Positions 53,550-61,976 of a stretch of 64,000 bases of DNA are shown here, piece by piece (the first letter of the stretch is position 1; the number at the start of each line of letters is the position of its first letter). The notes under the pieces are model-generated. The model was not told the origin of the DNA, made no database searches, and was given only the letters and a program-made list of their open reading frames with translations. Origin of the DNA: Planctomycetota bacterium (GTDB lineage Bacteria > Planctomycetota > Phycisphaerae > Sedimentisphaerales > Anaerohalosphaeraceae). A program made the translations under genes and the position numbers. Location of the stretch: NCBI GenBank assembly GCA_029552545.1, contig JAKPDO010000003.1:52812-116811 (forward strand), in the 5' to 3' direction.

Positions 53550-54010
53550 TGGAAAAAATACTGAAAATCTGTGCTGCTGCCTCTGCAGGAGGACATTTGG
53601 TCCAGCTGCTTCGGCTGTCGGACTGCTGGAGCGGATTTGAAACGGTTTATGTTTCCACATCCGAAATTGTCCGCAGCAAGCTGGCTTCGCTGGGAACAGT
53701 GTATGTTCTTGAGGAGTGCAATCGAAAGCATCCGATTCGTCTTTTTCGGGTCCTGTTCCATGCTTTTCAGATTGTGCGCAGGGAGCGTCCGGACGTTGTT
53801 GTCAGCACGGGGGCCGCGCCGGCTCTTTTTGTCTGTCTATGGGGGAAAGTGTTTGGCGCAAGGATTATTTGGATAGACAGCATGGCCAATGTTCAGCGGC
53901 TTTCGCTGAGCGGCCGTCTAATCCGGCCGTGGGCGGATTTATTCCTGACTCAGTGGGAATCCCTGAAGGATGAGCAAAAGCGGATTGAGTATGCAGGTTC
54001 GGTATTATGA
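53549..54010 (+). CDS. Alg14/PssD-like glycosyltransferase subunit
   Basis: From the ATG at 53549 (TAATG overlap) the product is 153 aa. It matches the Alg14/PssD/EpsE membrane-associated half of a bipartite UDP-sugar transferase: ICAAASAGGHLVQLLRL at the N-terminus, VVSTGAAPALFVCLWGKVFGARIIWIDSMANV in the middle, and RPWADLFLTQWESL near the end. It would recruit the catalytic Alg13-like protein encoded by the next gene to the membrane to glycosylate a lipid-linked intermediate. The two genes overlap by 4 nt (ATGA). Confidence 0.92.
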   Translation: MEKILKICAAASAGGHLVQLLRLSDCWSGFETVYVSTSEIVRSKLASLGTVYVLEECNRKHPIRLFRVLFHAFQIVRRERPDVVVSTGAAPALFVCLWGKVFGARIIWIDSMANVQRLSLSGRLIRPWADLFLTQWESLKDEQKRIEYAGSVL

Positions 54011-54507
54011 TTTTTCTGACGATCGGAACGCTTGACCCCTTTGACCGTCTGGTTCGGATGGTTGACGAACTGGCGGGGACGGGAAGCATGCCTTCGGAGG
54101 TATTGGCCCAAATCGGCATCAGTACTTACCAGCCGAAGCATATTCGATGGGTTTCTGTCCTTGAAAAGAATGAATTTGACCGGATTTTTGAGGAATCGGA
54201 CTTTGTAATCAGCCATGCCGGAATGGGAAGCATTCTGACAGCTGTGTCGAGGCGAAAGCCGATGATTGTTGTGCCCAGACTGAAACAGTATGGCGAGCAT
54301 GTGAATAATCATCAGCTGGATACAGCACGGAGGTTTGAGGAAATGGGGGTTGTTTTGACGGCCAATACTTCCTCTGAATTGAGAGAGAAAGTCCGGACAA
54401 TTGACTCCTTCCGGCCCCGTTGGCCGGAGTCAACTCGTACGAATCTTATGAGCCGAATTCGATGTTATCTGGAAACCATACAAAAGGAAAAAGAAGGTTC
54501 TTTGTGA
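54007..54507 (+). CDS. Alg13/PssE-like glycosyltransferase subunit
   Basis: The 166-aa protein is the GT28-like catalytic half that pairs with the preceding Alg14-like protein. It begins MIFLTIGTLDPFDRLVRMVDEL and has the donor-binding C-terminal segment SDFVISHAGMGSILTAVSRRKPMIVVPRLKQYGEHVNNHQ. Split Alg13/Alg14-type pairs are common in bacterial exopolysaccharide loci. Its stop overlaps the next gene's GTG start (GTGA), continuing the chain of coupled genes. Confidence 0.92.
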   Translation: MIFLTIGTLDPFDRLVRMVDELAGTGSMPSEVLAQIGISTYQPKHIRWVSVLEKNEFDRIFEESDFVISHAGMGSILTAVSRRKPMIVVPRLKQYGEHVNNHQLDTARRFEEMGVVLTANTSSELREKVRTIDSFRPRWPESTRTNLMSRIRCYLETIQKEKEGSL

Positions 54508-55238
54508 AATGGCTGACAGCGATTTTTGGGGTGACGGCAGCCGTTTCGCTTGCAGTCAATGTGGTCTGTTTGCGAATACTCATTCGTCAGTATGTCCTTC
54601 TTCGTCTGGACCGTTCGAGGACCTTTTGCAAACTTGAGCCGGAAATCAGAGAGGACAGGCCTTCTATTCTTTTTCTTGGGGATTCCCGGATTGCTCAGTG
54701 GAACCCGCTGCCGGTTTTTGAAGGAATGGACATATTGAATCTCGGCTGCAGCGGGGCAACCAGTGCCGATTTGCTTCAGCAAGTTTTCCGGATGCGGTAT
54801 CCCTCCCAGACTCGTTTGGCGGTAATCGGGGTCGGCATTAATGATATGACGGTGATTGGAATTTGCCCGGAGAAAAAAGAGGAGGTCCTGGCTCAGTGCA
54901 GGAAAAATTTCAAGGAAATGATTCGCTGTCTTCAGGAAAGACGGATTGCGGTTCTTCTCCTGCCAATCCTTCCTCCCGGTAAAATTGGATGGTTTCGGGA
55001 ATTCTTTTGGTCGAAAGAGGCGGATATCGCCATCCGCCGGATGAATGAAGAATTGGCTCATCTGGCGGAAAACGGAGCGGCGGCTGTATTGAACTGTTCC
55101 GAGTTAATGGATGAAAACGGCCGACTGAAGGCCTGTTATGTGAAAGATATGCTTCATTGGAATACAGCTGCCTATCAGATACTGAACTCAGCGGTCAAAT
55201 CTGAAGCCGTGAGACTGTTGGGAAGGAGTGAGCCCTGA
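54504..55238 (+). CDS. Membrane-anchored SGNH/GDSL hydrolase-like protein
   Basis: The GTG at 54504 has AAGAAGG upstream and overlaps the previous stop by 4 nt; the product is 244 aa. An N-terminal transmembrane helix (about residues 4-28) anchors an extracytoplasmic SGNH domain. Block I is LFLGDSRIAQW near 56-66, block III GVGINDM near 109-115, and the catalytic DxxH is DMLHW at about 215-219. It may be a sugar O-acetyl esterase or acetyltransferase. The stop overlaps the MBOAT start (TGATG), so the two are probably partners. Confidence 0.83.
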   Translation: MKWLTAIFGVTAAVSLAVNVVCLRILIRQYVLLRLDRSRTFCKLEPEIREDRPSILFLGDSRIAQWNPLPVFEGMDILNLGCSGATSADLLQQVFRMRYPSQTRLAVIGVGINDMTVIGICPEKKEEVLAQCRKNFKEMIRCLQERRIAVLLLPILPPGKIGWFREFFWSKEADIAIRRMNEELAHLAENGAAAVLNCSELMDENGRLKACYVKDMLHWNTAAYQILNSAVKSEAVRLLGRSEP

Positions 55239-56893
55239 TGCTTTTTAACAGCTATGCATTCGGCATTTTTTTTCTGGTTGTGTACACCCTTTATCTTCTT
55301 TCTCAAAGACACTACAAAGTCCAGAATTTAATCCTGCTGGCCGCCAGTTATCTTTTTTACGGCTGGTGGGATGTCCGTTTTTTATTTCTGATTATCCTTT
55401 CTACCGTGGTGGATTATTTGTGTTCGCTGGGAATCGACCGAAAGGATATTCCAGTTCGGTATCGGATTGCTGCTTATGGAAGTCTTTTGGCGGCTTATGT
55501 CGGGTTTGTCCTGGTAAACTGGGATGTTTTTCTTTCAGACAAAAGTGCTGCCGTTATCGATTCGGGTTCCGGGCTGATTTTGTCCACATCCTGGCGAGGA
55601 TGGGGACTTTTGTTGTTGGCCGTGAATATAGCAGGATTCGAAATGCTGAGGGTTTTCGGACGACGGCTGCCAAGCGAGACCGTCCGAAAAATGTATCTGA
55701 TTTATTCGGTGACGGTGAATTTGGCAATTCTCGGATTTTTCAAATATTTTAATTTCTTTACGGATAATCTCCGGATTCTTCTGGAAAATCTGTTTCATTA
55801 TACACTGAATGACTGGACGGTTCGGGTTGTTCTTCCAGTCGGCATATCCTTTTTCACATTTCAAACAATGAGTCATACAATCGATGTCTATCGTCGAAAA
55901 ATTCCTGCATCGGAGTCTTTGATTGAACTGGCGGTCTATGTGGCATTTTTCCCGCAGTTGGTGGCGGGGCCGATTGAACGGGGTGAGCATCTTTTGCCTC
56001 AATTTCAAAAACCAAGGATTCTGAGCCGGGAAGCTTTTCGGGAGGGGCTCTGGCTGATTGTCTGGGGACTTTATAAGAAAGTTGTGGTGGCCGACAATTT
56101 GGCCCGCCTGGTGAATCAGGCATTTGGCCCTTATGACAAAGGACAGTTTTCGGCCGGTTCGACAGATGGGCTCTATCTTTTGCTGGCTGTTTACGCTTTT
56201 GCTTTTCAGATTTATGGGGACTTCTCGGGCTATACGGATATTGCTCGAGGAACGGCCAAGCTGATGGGGTTTGATATTATGCTGAATTTTAATCTGCCGT
56301 ATTTTTCGAAAACTCCTTCAGAGTTTTGGCAGCGATGGCATATCAGTTTGTCTTCCTGGCTTCGGGATTATCTTTATATTCCTTTGGGAGGAAATCGCGG
56401 CGGGACTTGGATGACGTACCGCAATCTGCTGATTACGATGCTGCTGGGAGGGCTTTGGCACGGGGCCGCCTGGACGTTTGTCTTGTGGGGTGCTTTTCAT
56501 GGTCTGATTCTGGTTGTCTATCGTGTTTTTTCAGTTGGAACTCAAAGGCAAGGATTTTTTATTTCTCTTCTTCAAGGGCTCTTGATGTTCCATTTGGTCT
56601 GCCTGGGCTGGCTGCTGTTCCGAGCTCAAAATCTTCCGACTGTATGGCTTATTCTGAGGTCGATTTTAAGCGATTTTTCTTTTACTCTGCAGGGAATAGA
56701 AGCCGGAAAGGAACTGATTTATTATATCTGGTTTCTGGCGGCTTTTCAGGTTTTTCAGTATTTTTCCGGAGATCTATGGCCGATTCGCCGATGGCCCTGG
56801 ATGCTCCGAGCCGCCGTCTGGGTTTATATCGGGATGTCTCTGCTGAGACTGTCTGCTCCGGGGGGGCAGGAGTTTATTTATTTCGCATTTTAG
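55238..56893 (+). CDS. MBOAT-family O-acyltransferase (AlgI/DltB-like)
   Basis: The 551-aa protein has more than ten transmembrane helices and the AlgI-type MBOAT signatures: SFFTFQTMSHTIDVYRRK, FFPQLVAGPIERGEHLLPQ, DFSGYTDIARGTAKLMGF, WQRWHISLSSWLRDYLYIPLGG and the catalytic-histidine segment GGLWHGAAWTFVLWG, with H near residue 407. It would carry acyl (usually acetyl) groups across the inner membrane for addition to the polysaccharide. SGNH proteins are encoded on both sides, as in alginate acetylation systems (AlgI with AlgJ/AlgX). Confidence 0.94.
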   Translation: MLFNSYAFGIFFLVVYTLYLLSQRHYKVQNLILLAASYLFYGWWDVRFLFLIILSTVVDYLCSLGIDRKDIPVRYRIAAYGSLLAAYVGFVLVNWDVFLSDKSAAVIDSGSGLILSTSWRGWGLLLLAVNIAGFEMLRVFGRRLPSETVRKMYLIYSVTVNLAILGFFKYFNFFTDNLRILLENLFHYTLNDWTVRVVLPVGISFFTFQTMSHTIDVYRRKIPASESLIELAVYVAFFPQLVAGPIERGEHLLPQFQKPRILSREAFREGLWLIVWGLYKKVVVADNLARLVNQAFGPYDKGQFSAGSTDGLYLLLAVYAFAFQIYGDFSGYTDIARGTAKLMGFDIMLNFNLPYFSKTPSEFWQRWHISLSSWLRDYLYIPLGGNRGGTWMTYRNLLITMLLGGLWHGAAWTFVLWGAFHGLILVVYRVFSVGTQRQGFFISLLQGLLMFHLVCLGWLLFRAQNLPTVWLILRSILSDFSFTLQGIEAGKELIYYIWFLAAFQVFQYFSGDLWPIRRWPWMLRAAVWVYIGMSLLRLSAPGGQEFIYFAF

Positions 56894-56903
56894 GAAGACA
56901 GCG

Positions 56904-57992
56904 ATGAAGGTGATGCGCATTCGTTTTTGGAAGGTGCTTTCTATTCCGGCAGGCGTCTTGTATATCCTTATTCTGATGGAATTGTATCTTCGTTTTTTTG
57001 CTCCGGTGGCGATTATGCCCCGCTATGTTTGTGAAAATGAATACGGGATTCGGGGCAATGTTCCGAACAGCCGATATTGGCAGAAAACCCCTGAATGCAG
57101 AGTTCTTATCCAGACAAATTCGAAGGGACTGCGGGCGGATCGAGAGATCCCTTATAAAAAGACGGAAGGGGTTTATCGGATTGTTGTCTTGGGGGATTCG
57201 TACGGGATGGGTTATGAAGTCAATCTTGAAGATACGTTTACCTCCCAGCTGGCTGGAATGCTGGAGGAGGCGGGATGGAAAACTGAAATTGTTAACCTTT
57301 CCGTTTCAGGCCATGGAAATGCAGAAGAATATATTATGCTCACCGGCGAAGGGTTTAAATATGAACCGGATTTGGTTTTGCTTCAGTGGCATTCTACGGA
57401 TTTGCTGGATAATGTTCGGTCAGGACTGTTCGCTCTTCAGGATGGTGTGCTGGTTCGTCGGAATCAATCCTATTTGCCGGGAATCGCCGTTTCCAGGATT
57501 CTTTATCGGATTCCGGGTTATCGTTTTCTGTCGGAAAATTCTCAGCTTTACAGTTTTATACGAGAATGGGCGGCAATGAAAATCAAAGACATGCTGGCTT
57601 TCTGGAGAGGCCGTCAGGCCGTATCGGAAGAGTCGGAAAACTCGCGTTCTGAAACCGTGCAGCGATATCGGGAGGAATTAACGGCGGCATTGCTTGCGAA
57701 AATGCAGGAGGAATGTCGGCAGCGGAATATTCCGTTTCTTGTTTTGGATATTCCGAGGGTTTACGGGCGAGCTGAATTTCGTTCTGTTTTCCCCGTGGAA
57801 AGGGTCTCTTCGCTTCAGTTAGACTATTATTCGCCGATTCAGGATTTCCTTCGTTATGCGGGCCGGAAGATTTTTACGGAAAAAGGACATTATCATCTGA
57901 CGCCGCTGGGATGTCGGATTGTCGCCAGGGGGCTGGCCGACTACATTTTGGCCAGGCAGTGGCCTCAGCAGAGAAGAGAATTGCCCCAGTAG
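56904..57992 (+). CDS. SGNH-fold AlgJ/AlgX-like O-acyltransferase
   Basis: This 362-aa protein has an N-terminal membrane anchor (about residues 11-30) and a periplasmic SGNH domain. Block I is VVLGDSYGMGYEV near residues 94-106 with the nucleophile serine at about 99. An asparagine- and glycine-containing NLSVSGHGNAEEY follows, and the C-terminal catalytic histidine is in GHYHLTPLG near 329. The layout is that of acetyltransferases that receive acyl groups from an MBOAT protein and transfer them to the glycan. It lies 10 nt downstream of the MBOAT gene. Confidence 0.82.
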   Translation: MKVMRIRFWKVLSIPAGVLYILILMELYLRFFAPVAIMPRYVCENEYGIRGNVPNSRYWQKTPECRVLIQTNSKGLRADREIPYKKTEGVYRIVVLGDSYGMGYEVNLEDTFTSQLAGMLEEAGWKTEIVNLSVSGHGNAEEYIMLTGEGFKYEPDLVLLQWHSTDLLDNVRSGLFALQDGVLVRRNQSYLPGIAVSRILYRIPGYRFLSENSQLYSFIREWAAMKIKDMLAFWRGRQAVSEESENSRSETVQRYREELTAALLAKMQEECRQRNIPFLVLDIPRVYGRAEFRSVFPVERVSSLQLDYYSPIQDFLRYAGRKIFTEKGHYHLTPLGCRIVARGLADYILARQWPQQRRELPQ

Positions 57993-58007
57993 GGTTGTGA
58001 TGTTTTC

Positions 58008-58970
58008 ATGAACGCCAGTCGAAATGACACAATCAGACCTTCCTCTCACAACTATATTTTTGTGGAGTGGCTGCGTATTTTTGCGGCTTTTGGTATAGTT
58101 GTGTTTCATGCTTATGACAGGCAGCCGGGATTGATTCGCTCGATCGGATATTTCGGACTGCCGGCTTTTCTGAGTCTTTTTTCAGCTTTATTATTTGAAC
58201 GTTCCTCTCTTTTCGGTTCCTTTCCGACGTTTTTGCTTAAGAGAGCCCGGCGGCTGCTGCTCCCGTGGGTATTCTGGTCTTGTATTTATTTACTGCTTGC
58301 TTTTGTAAAAACCTATTGGATTCATAAACCGGAATCTTTCGGGCTTTCCATCCTGACATTCATAACGGGAACCAGTATTCATTTATGGTATCTGCCTTAT
58401 GCCTTTTTGGCATCGATTTTGATTTATGGTCTTATTTGGCTGCGGTCGAAATTAGGGCGTTCATTCCTGTTTCTTTGCATCGCAGGATTTATGGGGGTCC
58501 TGGTCTTTTCCTCCTACGGCTTAAAGCACTGGCGGCTGCCGGTTCCTTTTCCTCAATGGGTATTTGGTACCCCCGCTGTTTTTTACGGACTGCTTCTGAT
58601 GAGCTTGTACCAATCTCTTCCGTTACGAAGTCGCTTGGCAGCAGGCATTTTTCTGGTGATTGGTACAGAAATTCTTTTGGCTGTTTTATATGAAATGGGC
58701 TACAGCGGTCTCTGCATTTCCTATGCGATTGCCTGCCCTTTGGTGGGGGCGGTGTTTTTGGTGAGCGGGGAAAACATCCCGGCCGCTTCCATGGCCCTGA
58801 AGGGAGGAGAGTTGACATACGGCATCTATCTGATTCACCCGCTTCTTTTGTCTTTTTGTCGGTTCATTCTGGGGGAGTCGGGTTCGTGGTTGGTTGTCAT
58901 TTCAGTCTTTGCAATCTCTCTGGTTTTTACCTATATTCTGAAACGAACTGTGCTGAGAATCTTTGTATAA
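58008..58970 (+). CDS. Acyltransferase 3 family membrane protein
   Basis: The 320-aa protein has about ten transmembrane helices and begins, after a short polar tail, with FVEWLRIFAAFGIVVFHAYDR. The histidine of FHAY corresponds to the invariant residue of the acyltransferase-3 family (OafA, WecH). LLKRARRLLLPWVFWS and LWYLPYAFLASILIYG are also typical. It would O-acetylate or succinylate a lipid-linked sugar. With the preceding SGNH-MBOAT-SGNH genes it forms an acylation cassette. It ends 10 nt before the epimerase gene start. Confidence 0.88.
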   Translation: MNASRNDTIRPSSHNYIFVEWLRIFAAFGIVVFHAYDRQPGLIRSIGYFGLPAFLSLFSALLFERSSLFGSFPTFLLKRARRLLLPWVFWSCIYLLLAFVKTYWIHKPESFGLSILTFITGTSIHLWYLPYAFLASILIYGLIWLRSKLGRSFLFLCIAGFMGVLVFSSYGLKHWRLPVPFPQWVFGTPAVFYGLLLMSLYQSLPLRSRLAAGIFLVIGTEILLAVLYEMGYSGLCISYAIACPLVGAVFLVSGENIPAASMALKGGELTYGIYLIHPLLLSFCRFILGESGSWLVVISVFAISLVFTYILKRTVLRIFV

Positions 58971-58980
58971 GGGACAGTCT

Positions 58981-59961
58981 ATGCATTATTTGATTACCGG
59001 CGGGGCAGGATTTATTGGGTCGCATCTGGCAGAATCGCTTCTGCTGGGAGGACATACGGTTACGGTAATTGACGATTTAAGCACCGGAAATATCCGGAAT
59101 ATTCAGGCCCTTATGCCCAACCCCTGCTTTCGATTTGTCTATGATTCCGTTCGCAACGAAGGGCTGATGAACCAGTTGGCCGAGTCCTGCGATGTGATTG
59201 TGCATCTGGCAGCGGCGGTGGGTGTACGGCTGATTGTGGAGCGGCCGGTTCATACGATTGAAACCAATATTCACGGCACAGAGGTGGTTCTGGCGGCGGC
59301 CAATCGTTTCCGCAAGAAAGTGCTTCTGGCTTCCACCAGCGAGGTTTATGGAAAAAGCGAGGCGATCCCGTTCCATGAGGATGATGATACCGTATTGGGC
59401 AGTACGCGTTTCAGCCGCTGGTCCTATGCGTGCAGCAAGGCCATCGATGAGTTTCTGGGGCTGGCCTATCATCAGCAGTACGGGCTGCCGGTGATTATTG
59501 TCCGTTTGTTTAATACGGTAGGGCCTCGCCAGACCGGGCAGTACGGGATGGTGATTCCGCGTTTTGTGGAAAGGGCTCTTCGGAATGAACCGCTGGAGAT
59601 TTACGGCAGCGGCAAACAGACCCGCTGTTTCTGCTGTGTGTTTGATGTGGTTCGAGCTCTGGAGGACCTGCTGAATTGTCCGTCTGCCTGCGGACAGGTG
59701 TTTAACCTCGGTTCAGATGAGGAAGTCAGCATTGAGGAGCTTGCGGACCGGGTTATTGCGATGACGCAAAGCCGCAGTGTGAAGGTGTTTCGCAAGTATG
59801 AGGAGGTGTACGGCAGGCCTTTTGATGATATGATTCGTCGTGTTCCGTCTTTGGAGCGAATTCGTCAGGCGATTCACTTTCAGCCGACTTATACGTTAAG
59901 CGATACGCTTCGGCTGATTATTGAAGAGATGAAAGGGCGACTGAATGCCCATCAGGGATAG
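58981..59961 (+). CDS. NAD-dependent nucleotide-sugar epimerase/dehydratase
   Basis: From the ATG at 58981 (GGGA upstream) the product is 326 aa, an extended short-chain dehydrogenase. The NAD site is GGAGFIGSH at residues 7-15, followed by DDLSTG. The catalytic triad region has STSEVYG with the serine and YACSK at about 150-154. RLFNTVGPRQ and the ending are typical of UDP-sugar 4-epimerases and UDP-glucuronate decarboxylases; which one cannot be settled from sequence alone. It abuts the exosortase fusion gene without a gap. Confidence 0.9.
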   Translation: MHYLITGGAGFIGSHLAESLLLGGHTVTVIDDLSTGNIRNIQALMPNPCFRFVYDSVRNEGLMNQLAESCDVIVHLAAAVGVRLIVERPVHTIETNIHGTEVVLAAANRFRKKVLLASTSEVYGKSEAIPFHEDDDTVLGSTRFSRWSYACSKAIDEFLGLAYHQQYGLPVIIVRLFNTVGPRQTGQYGMVIPRFVERALRNEPLEIYGSGKQTRCFCCVFDVVRALEDLLNCPSACGQVFNLGSDEEVSIEELADRVIAMTQSRSVKVFRKYEEVYGRPFDDMIRRVPSLERIRQAIHFQPTYTLSDTLRLIIEEMKGRLNAHQG

Positions 59962-61929
59962 ATGTCTGCGAAGCCACCCATTTTGAAAGACAGCAAAGCA
60001 CTGATTCTGGTCGGAGAGCCGGATTTCGGCCGCTGTCCGCTGGCCAGCCGTGTTCACAGGGCCTTTTGGCCGCTGGGAGGCAAACCGGTCCTTTTGCGGC
60101 TGGTGGAACATATTATCGGACAGGGAATCCGGCGAATTGAGATTTGCAGTTCAGAGCGGAATCGAAGCGAGCTGGAGTCTCTGCAGTTTGGGTCCGGGGT
60201 GGATGTGCGGGTGCGGTTTGAGACGCTTCCACGGGGAACCGCAGGGACTATCCATGATGTTCTGGTGTCGGAACCTCCTGAAACGGTTCTTTTTGTCTTC
60301 AATGGAGCTATGATGACCCCCCCGTGTCTTTCTGAACTGCTGGAAGAGCACCGGAAAAAAGGGGGACGGCTTACGTTCTTTTTCCAGCCGACAGATACAA
60401 CGGACCTTTCTGAAGATGCGGAGGTTTATCTCTGTCAGCCCGAGATTGTTCGTCTGATTCCTTCCGAAGGTTATTTTGATTTAAAAGAAAATCTGGTGCC
60501 TGCGCTTGTAAAGGAAGGGTTCGTAATTGCCTGTGCAAATCTAAAAAGACCAACCGGCACATATCGGACGTGGAGAGAGTATCGGGATTCTCTGAGGGAG
60601 TATTTGATTTCTTTAGAAAATGGGGATTTTTATCTGCCGGAGTTTTCCAAGCACCCCTCTATTCCTTTTTGGACAGGTGAAAATGTTCAAATAGCACCGA
60701 CAGTGTCTGTTATAGGCCCTGTTTTGATAGGGAAAAACACTGTCATAAAGGAAGGGAGTTTCCTTTTTGGTCCTTTGATGATTGAGTCTGATGTATGGAT
60801 AGGACCGCATTCAACTGTTAGTGCGAGTATTCTTGGACCGCAGACGACGGTAGGGGCCGATTCTTATATTGACCGCTGTGTTTTAGGAAAAGGGGCTGTG
60901 ATTGCCCCTCGCACAGAGGCATCTGATCAATTGATTGTGTCTTCACAGGGGAAAACAGCCAACTTGAAAGAGAAAATCCGCAGACGCCTGGTTCGGCGTG
61001 AACAGCTTCCGCAGGAGACAACCCTCTCTTCTTTGTTAGCCAGACCATGGGGAGGAGGTTGGGCCGTTCTTTTGTCCGGACTTATTCTGGCGGTGTTGAT
61101 TACGGTCTATTGGAATCCCACCCTGATAGACCTGTGGCGGGTTTGGATGCGCAGTGATGAATATTCCAGCGGGATTCTTGTGCCGTTTTTGGCAGCTTAC
61201 CTTGTCTGGGTCAGAAAAAAGACACTTCTGGATTGTCCAATCCGCCCCTTTCCGCCGGCTTTTTTCATGCTTTTGTCGGTCCAGATACTTCGGTTGGGGG
61301 CTCTTCTCATCGGCTCCGGGACTCTCGAACGGCTCTCTTTTTTCCTAACCATTGGGAGTCTTCTCTGGATGATTTTAGGTTGGCCGTGTTTTAAGAAGAT
61401 ATACCCCATCTGGTTGTACTTGTATTTGATGTTTCCGCTGCCGAAGTTTGTGGAATGGAAAATAACCATTCCTCTTCAGAAGTGGGCAACGGTTTCCGCC
61501 GTTTTTTGTCTGGAAACTTTGGGTTTTAACGTGATTCGTGAAGGGAATATTATTAATATCGATGGGACCCTTGTGGCTGTAGCGGAGGCCTGCAACGGCT
61601 TGCGGATGCTGACGGCTTTTTTTGTTGTAAGCGGTTTTATTGTTTTGATTTGCAAAAGGCCGCTTTGGGAAAAGGTTTTAATCTTTGTTTCCAGTGTGCC
61701 GATAGCATTGTTATGCAATACGGTCCGCCTGGCATTAACGGCTGTAGCGTTTTTGTATTTGGAAGGCCGGGACTGGGAAAAAATCTTTCATGATTACGGC
61801 GGTCTGGCAATGATGCCTCTGGCGGTGGCCTTGACAGTTCTGGAACTTTGGTTTCTTTCGAAATTGTTTATTCATCCGACCGAGACTGTATCCTTGATTG
61901 TGCATCGGCGAACAAAGAATGAACTGTAG
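59962..61929 (+). CDS. Exosortase fused to a degenerate nucleotidyltransferase with hexapeptide repeats
   Basis: This 655-aa protein has two parts. Residues 1-230 resemble a sugar-1-phosphate nucleotidyltransferase, but the glycine-rich loop is altered (GEPDFGRCP), and the metal-binding NGD reads NGA at 114-116, so activity is doubtful. A left-handed beta-helix follows at about 237-320 (IAPTVSVIGPVLIGKNTVI). From about residue 365 there are eight or so transmembrane helices with the exosortase triad: C544 in AEACNGLRM, R589 in NTVRLAL and H610 in FHDYGG. Exosortases process PEP-CTERM-type proteins at the inner membrane. The fusion to a nucleotidyltransferase-like domain is unusual, and EpsI is encoded elsewhere at 28144. 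Confidence 0.88.
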   Translation: MSAKPPILKDSKALILVGEPDFGRCPLASRVHRAFWPLGGKPVLLRLVEHIIGQGIRRIEICSSERNRSELESLQFGSGVDVRVRFETLPRGTAGTIHDVLVSEPPETVLFVFNGAMMTPPCLSELLEEHRKKGGRLTFFFQPTDTTDLSEDAEVYLCQPEIVRLIPSEGYFDLKENLVPALVKEGFVIACANLKRPTGTYRTWREYRDSLREYLISLENGDFYLPEFSKHPSIPFWTGENVQIAPTVSVIGPVLIGKNTVIKEGSFLFGPLMIESDVWIGPHSTVSASILGPQTTVGADSYIDRCVLGKGAVIAPRTEASDQLIVSSQGKTANLKEKIRRRLVRREQLPQETTLSSLLARPWGGGWAVLLSGLILAVLITVYWNPTLIDLWRVWMRSDEYSSGILVPFLAAYLVWVRKKTLLDCPIRPFPPAFFMLLSVQILRLGALLIGSGTLERLSFFLTIGSLLWMILGWPCFKKIYPIWLYLYLMFPLPKFVEWKITIPLQKWATVSAVFCLETLGFNVIREGNIINIDGTLVAVAEACNGLRMLTAFFVVSGFIVLICKRPLWEKVLIFVSSVPIALLCNTVRLALTAVAFLYLEGRDWEKIFHDYGGLAMMPLAVALTVLELWFLSKLFIHPTETVSLIVHRRTKNEL

Positions 61930-61976
61930 CCGGTTTTAGAGCGTGGTATTCGAAAAGGAGGTTGTAATAAAAAGAG

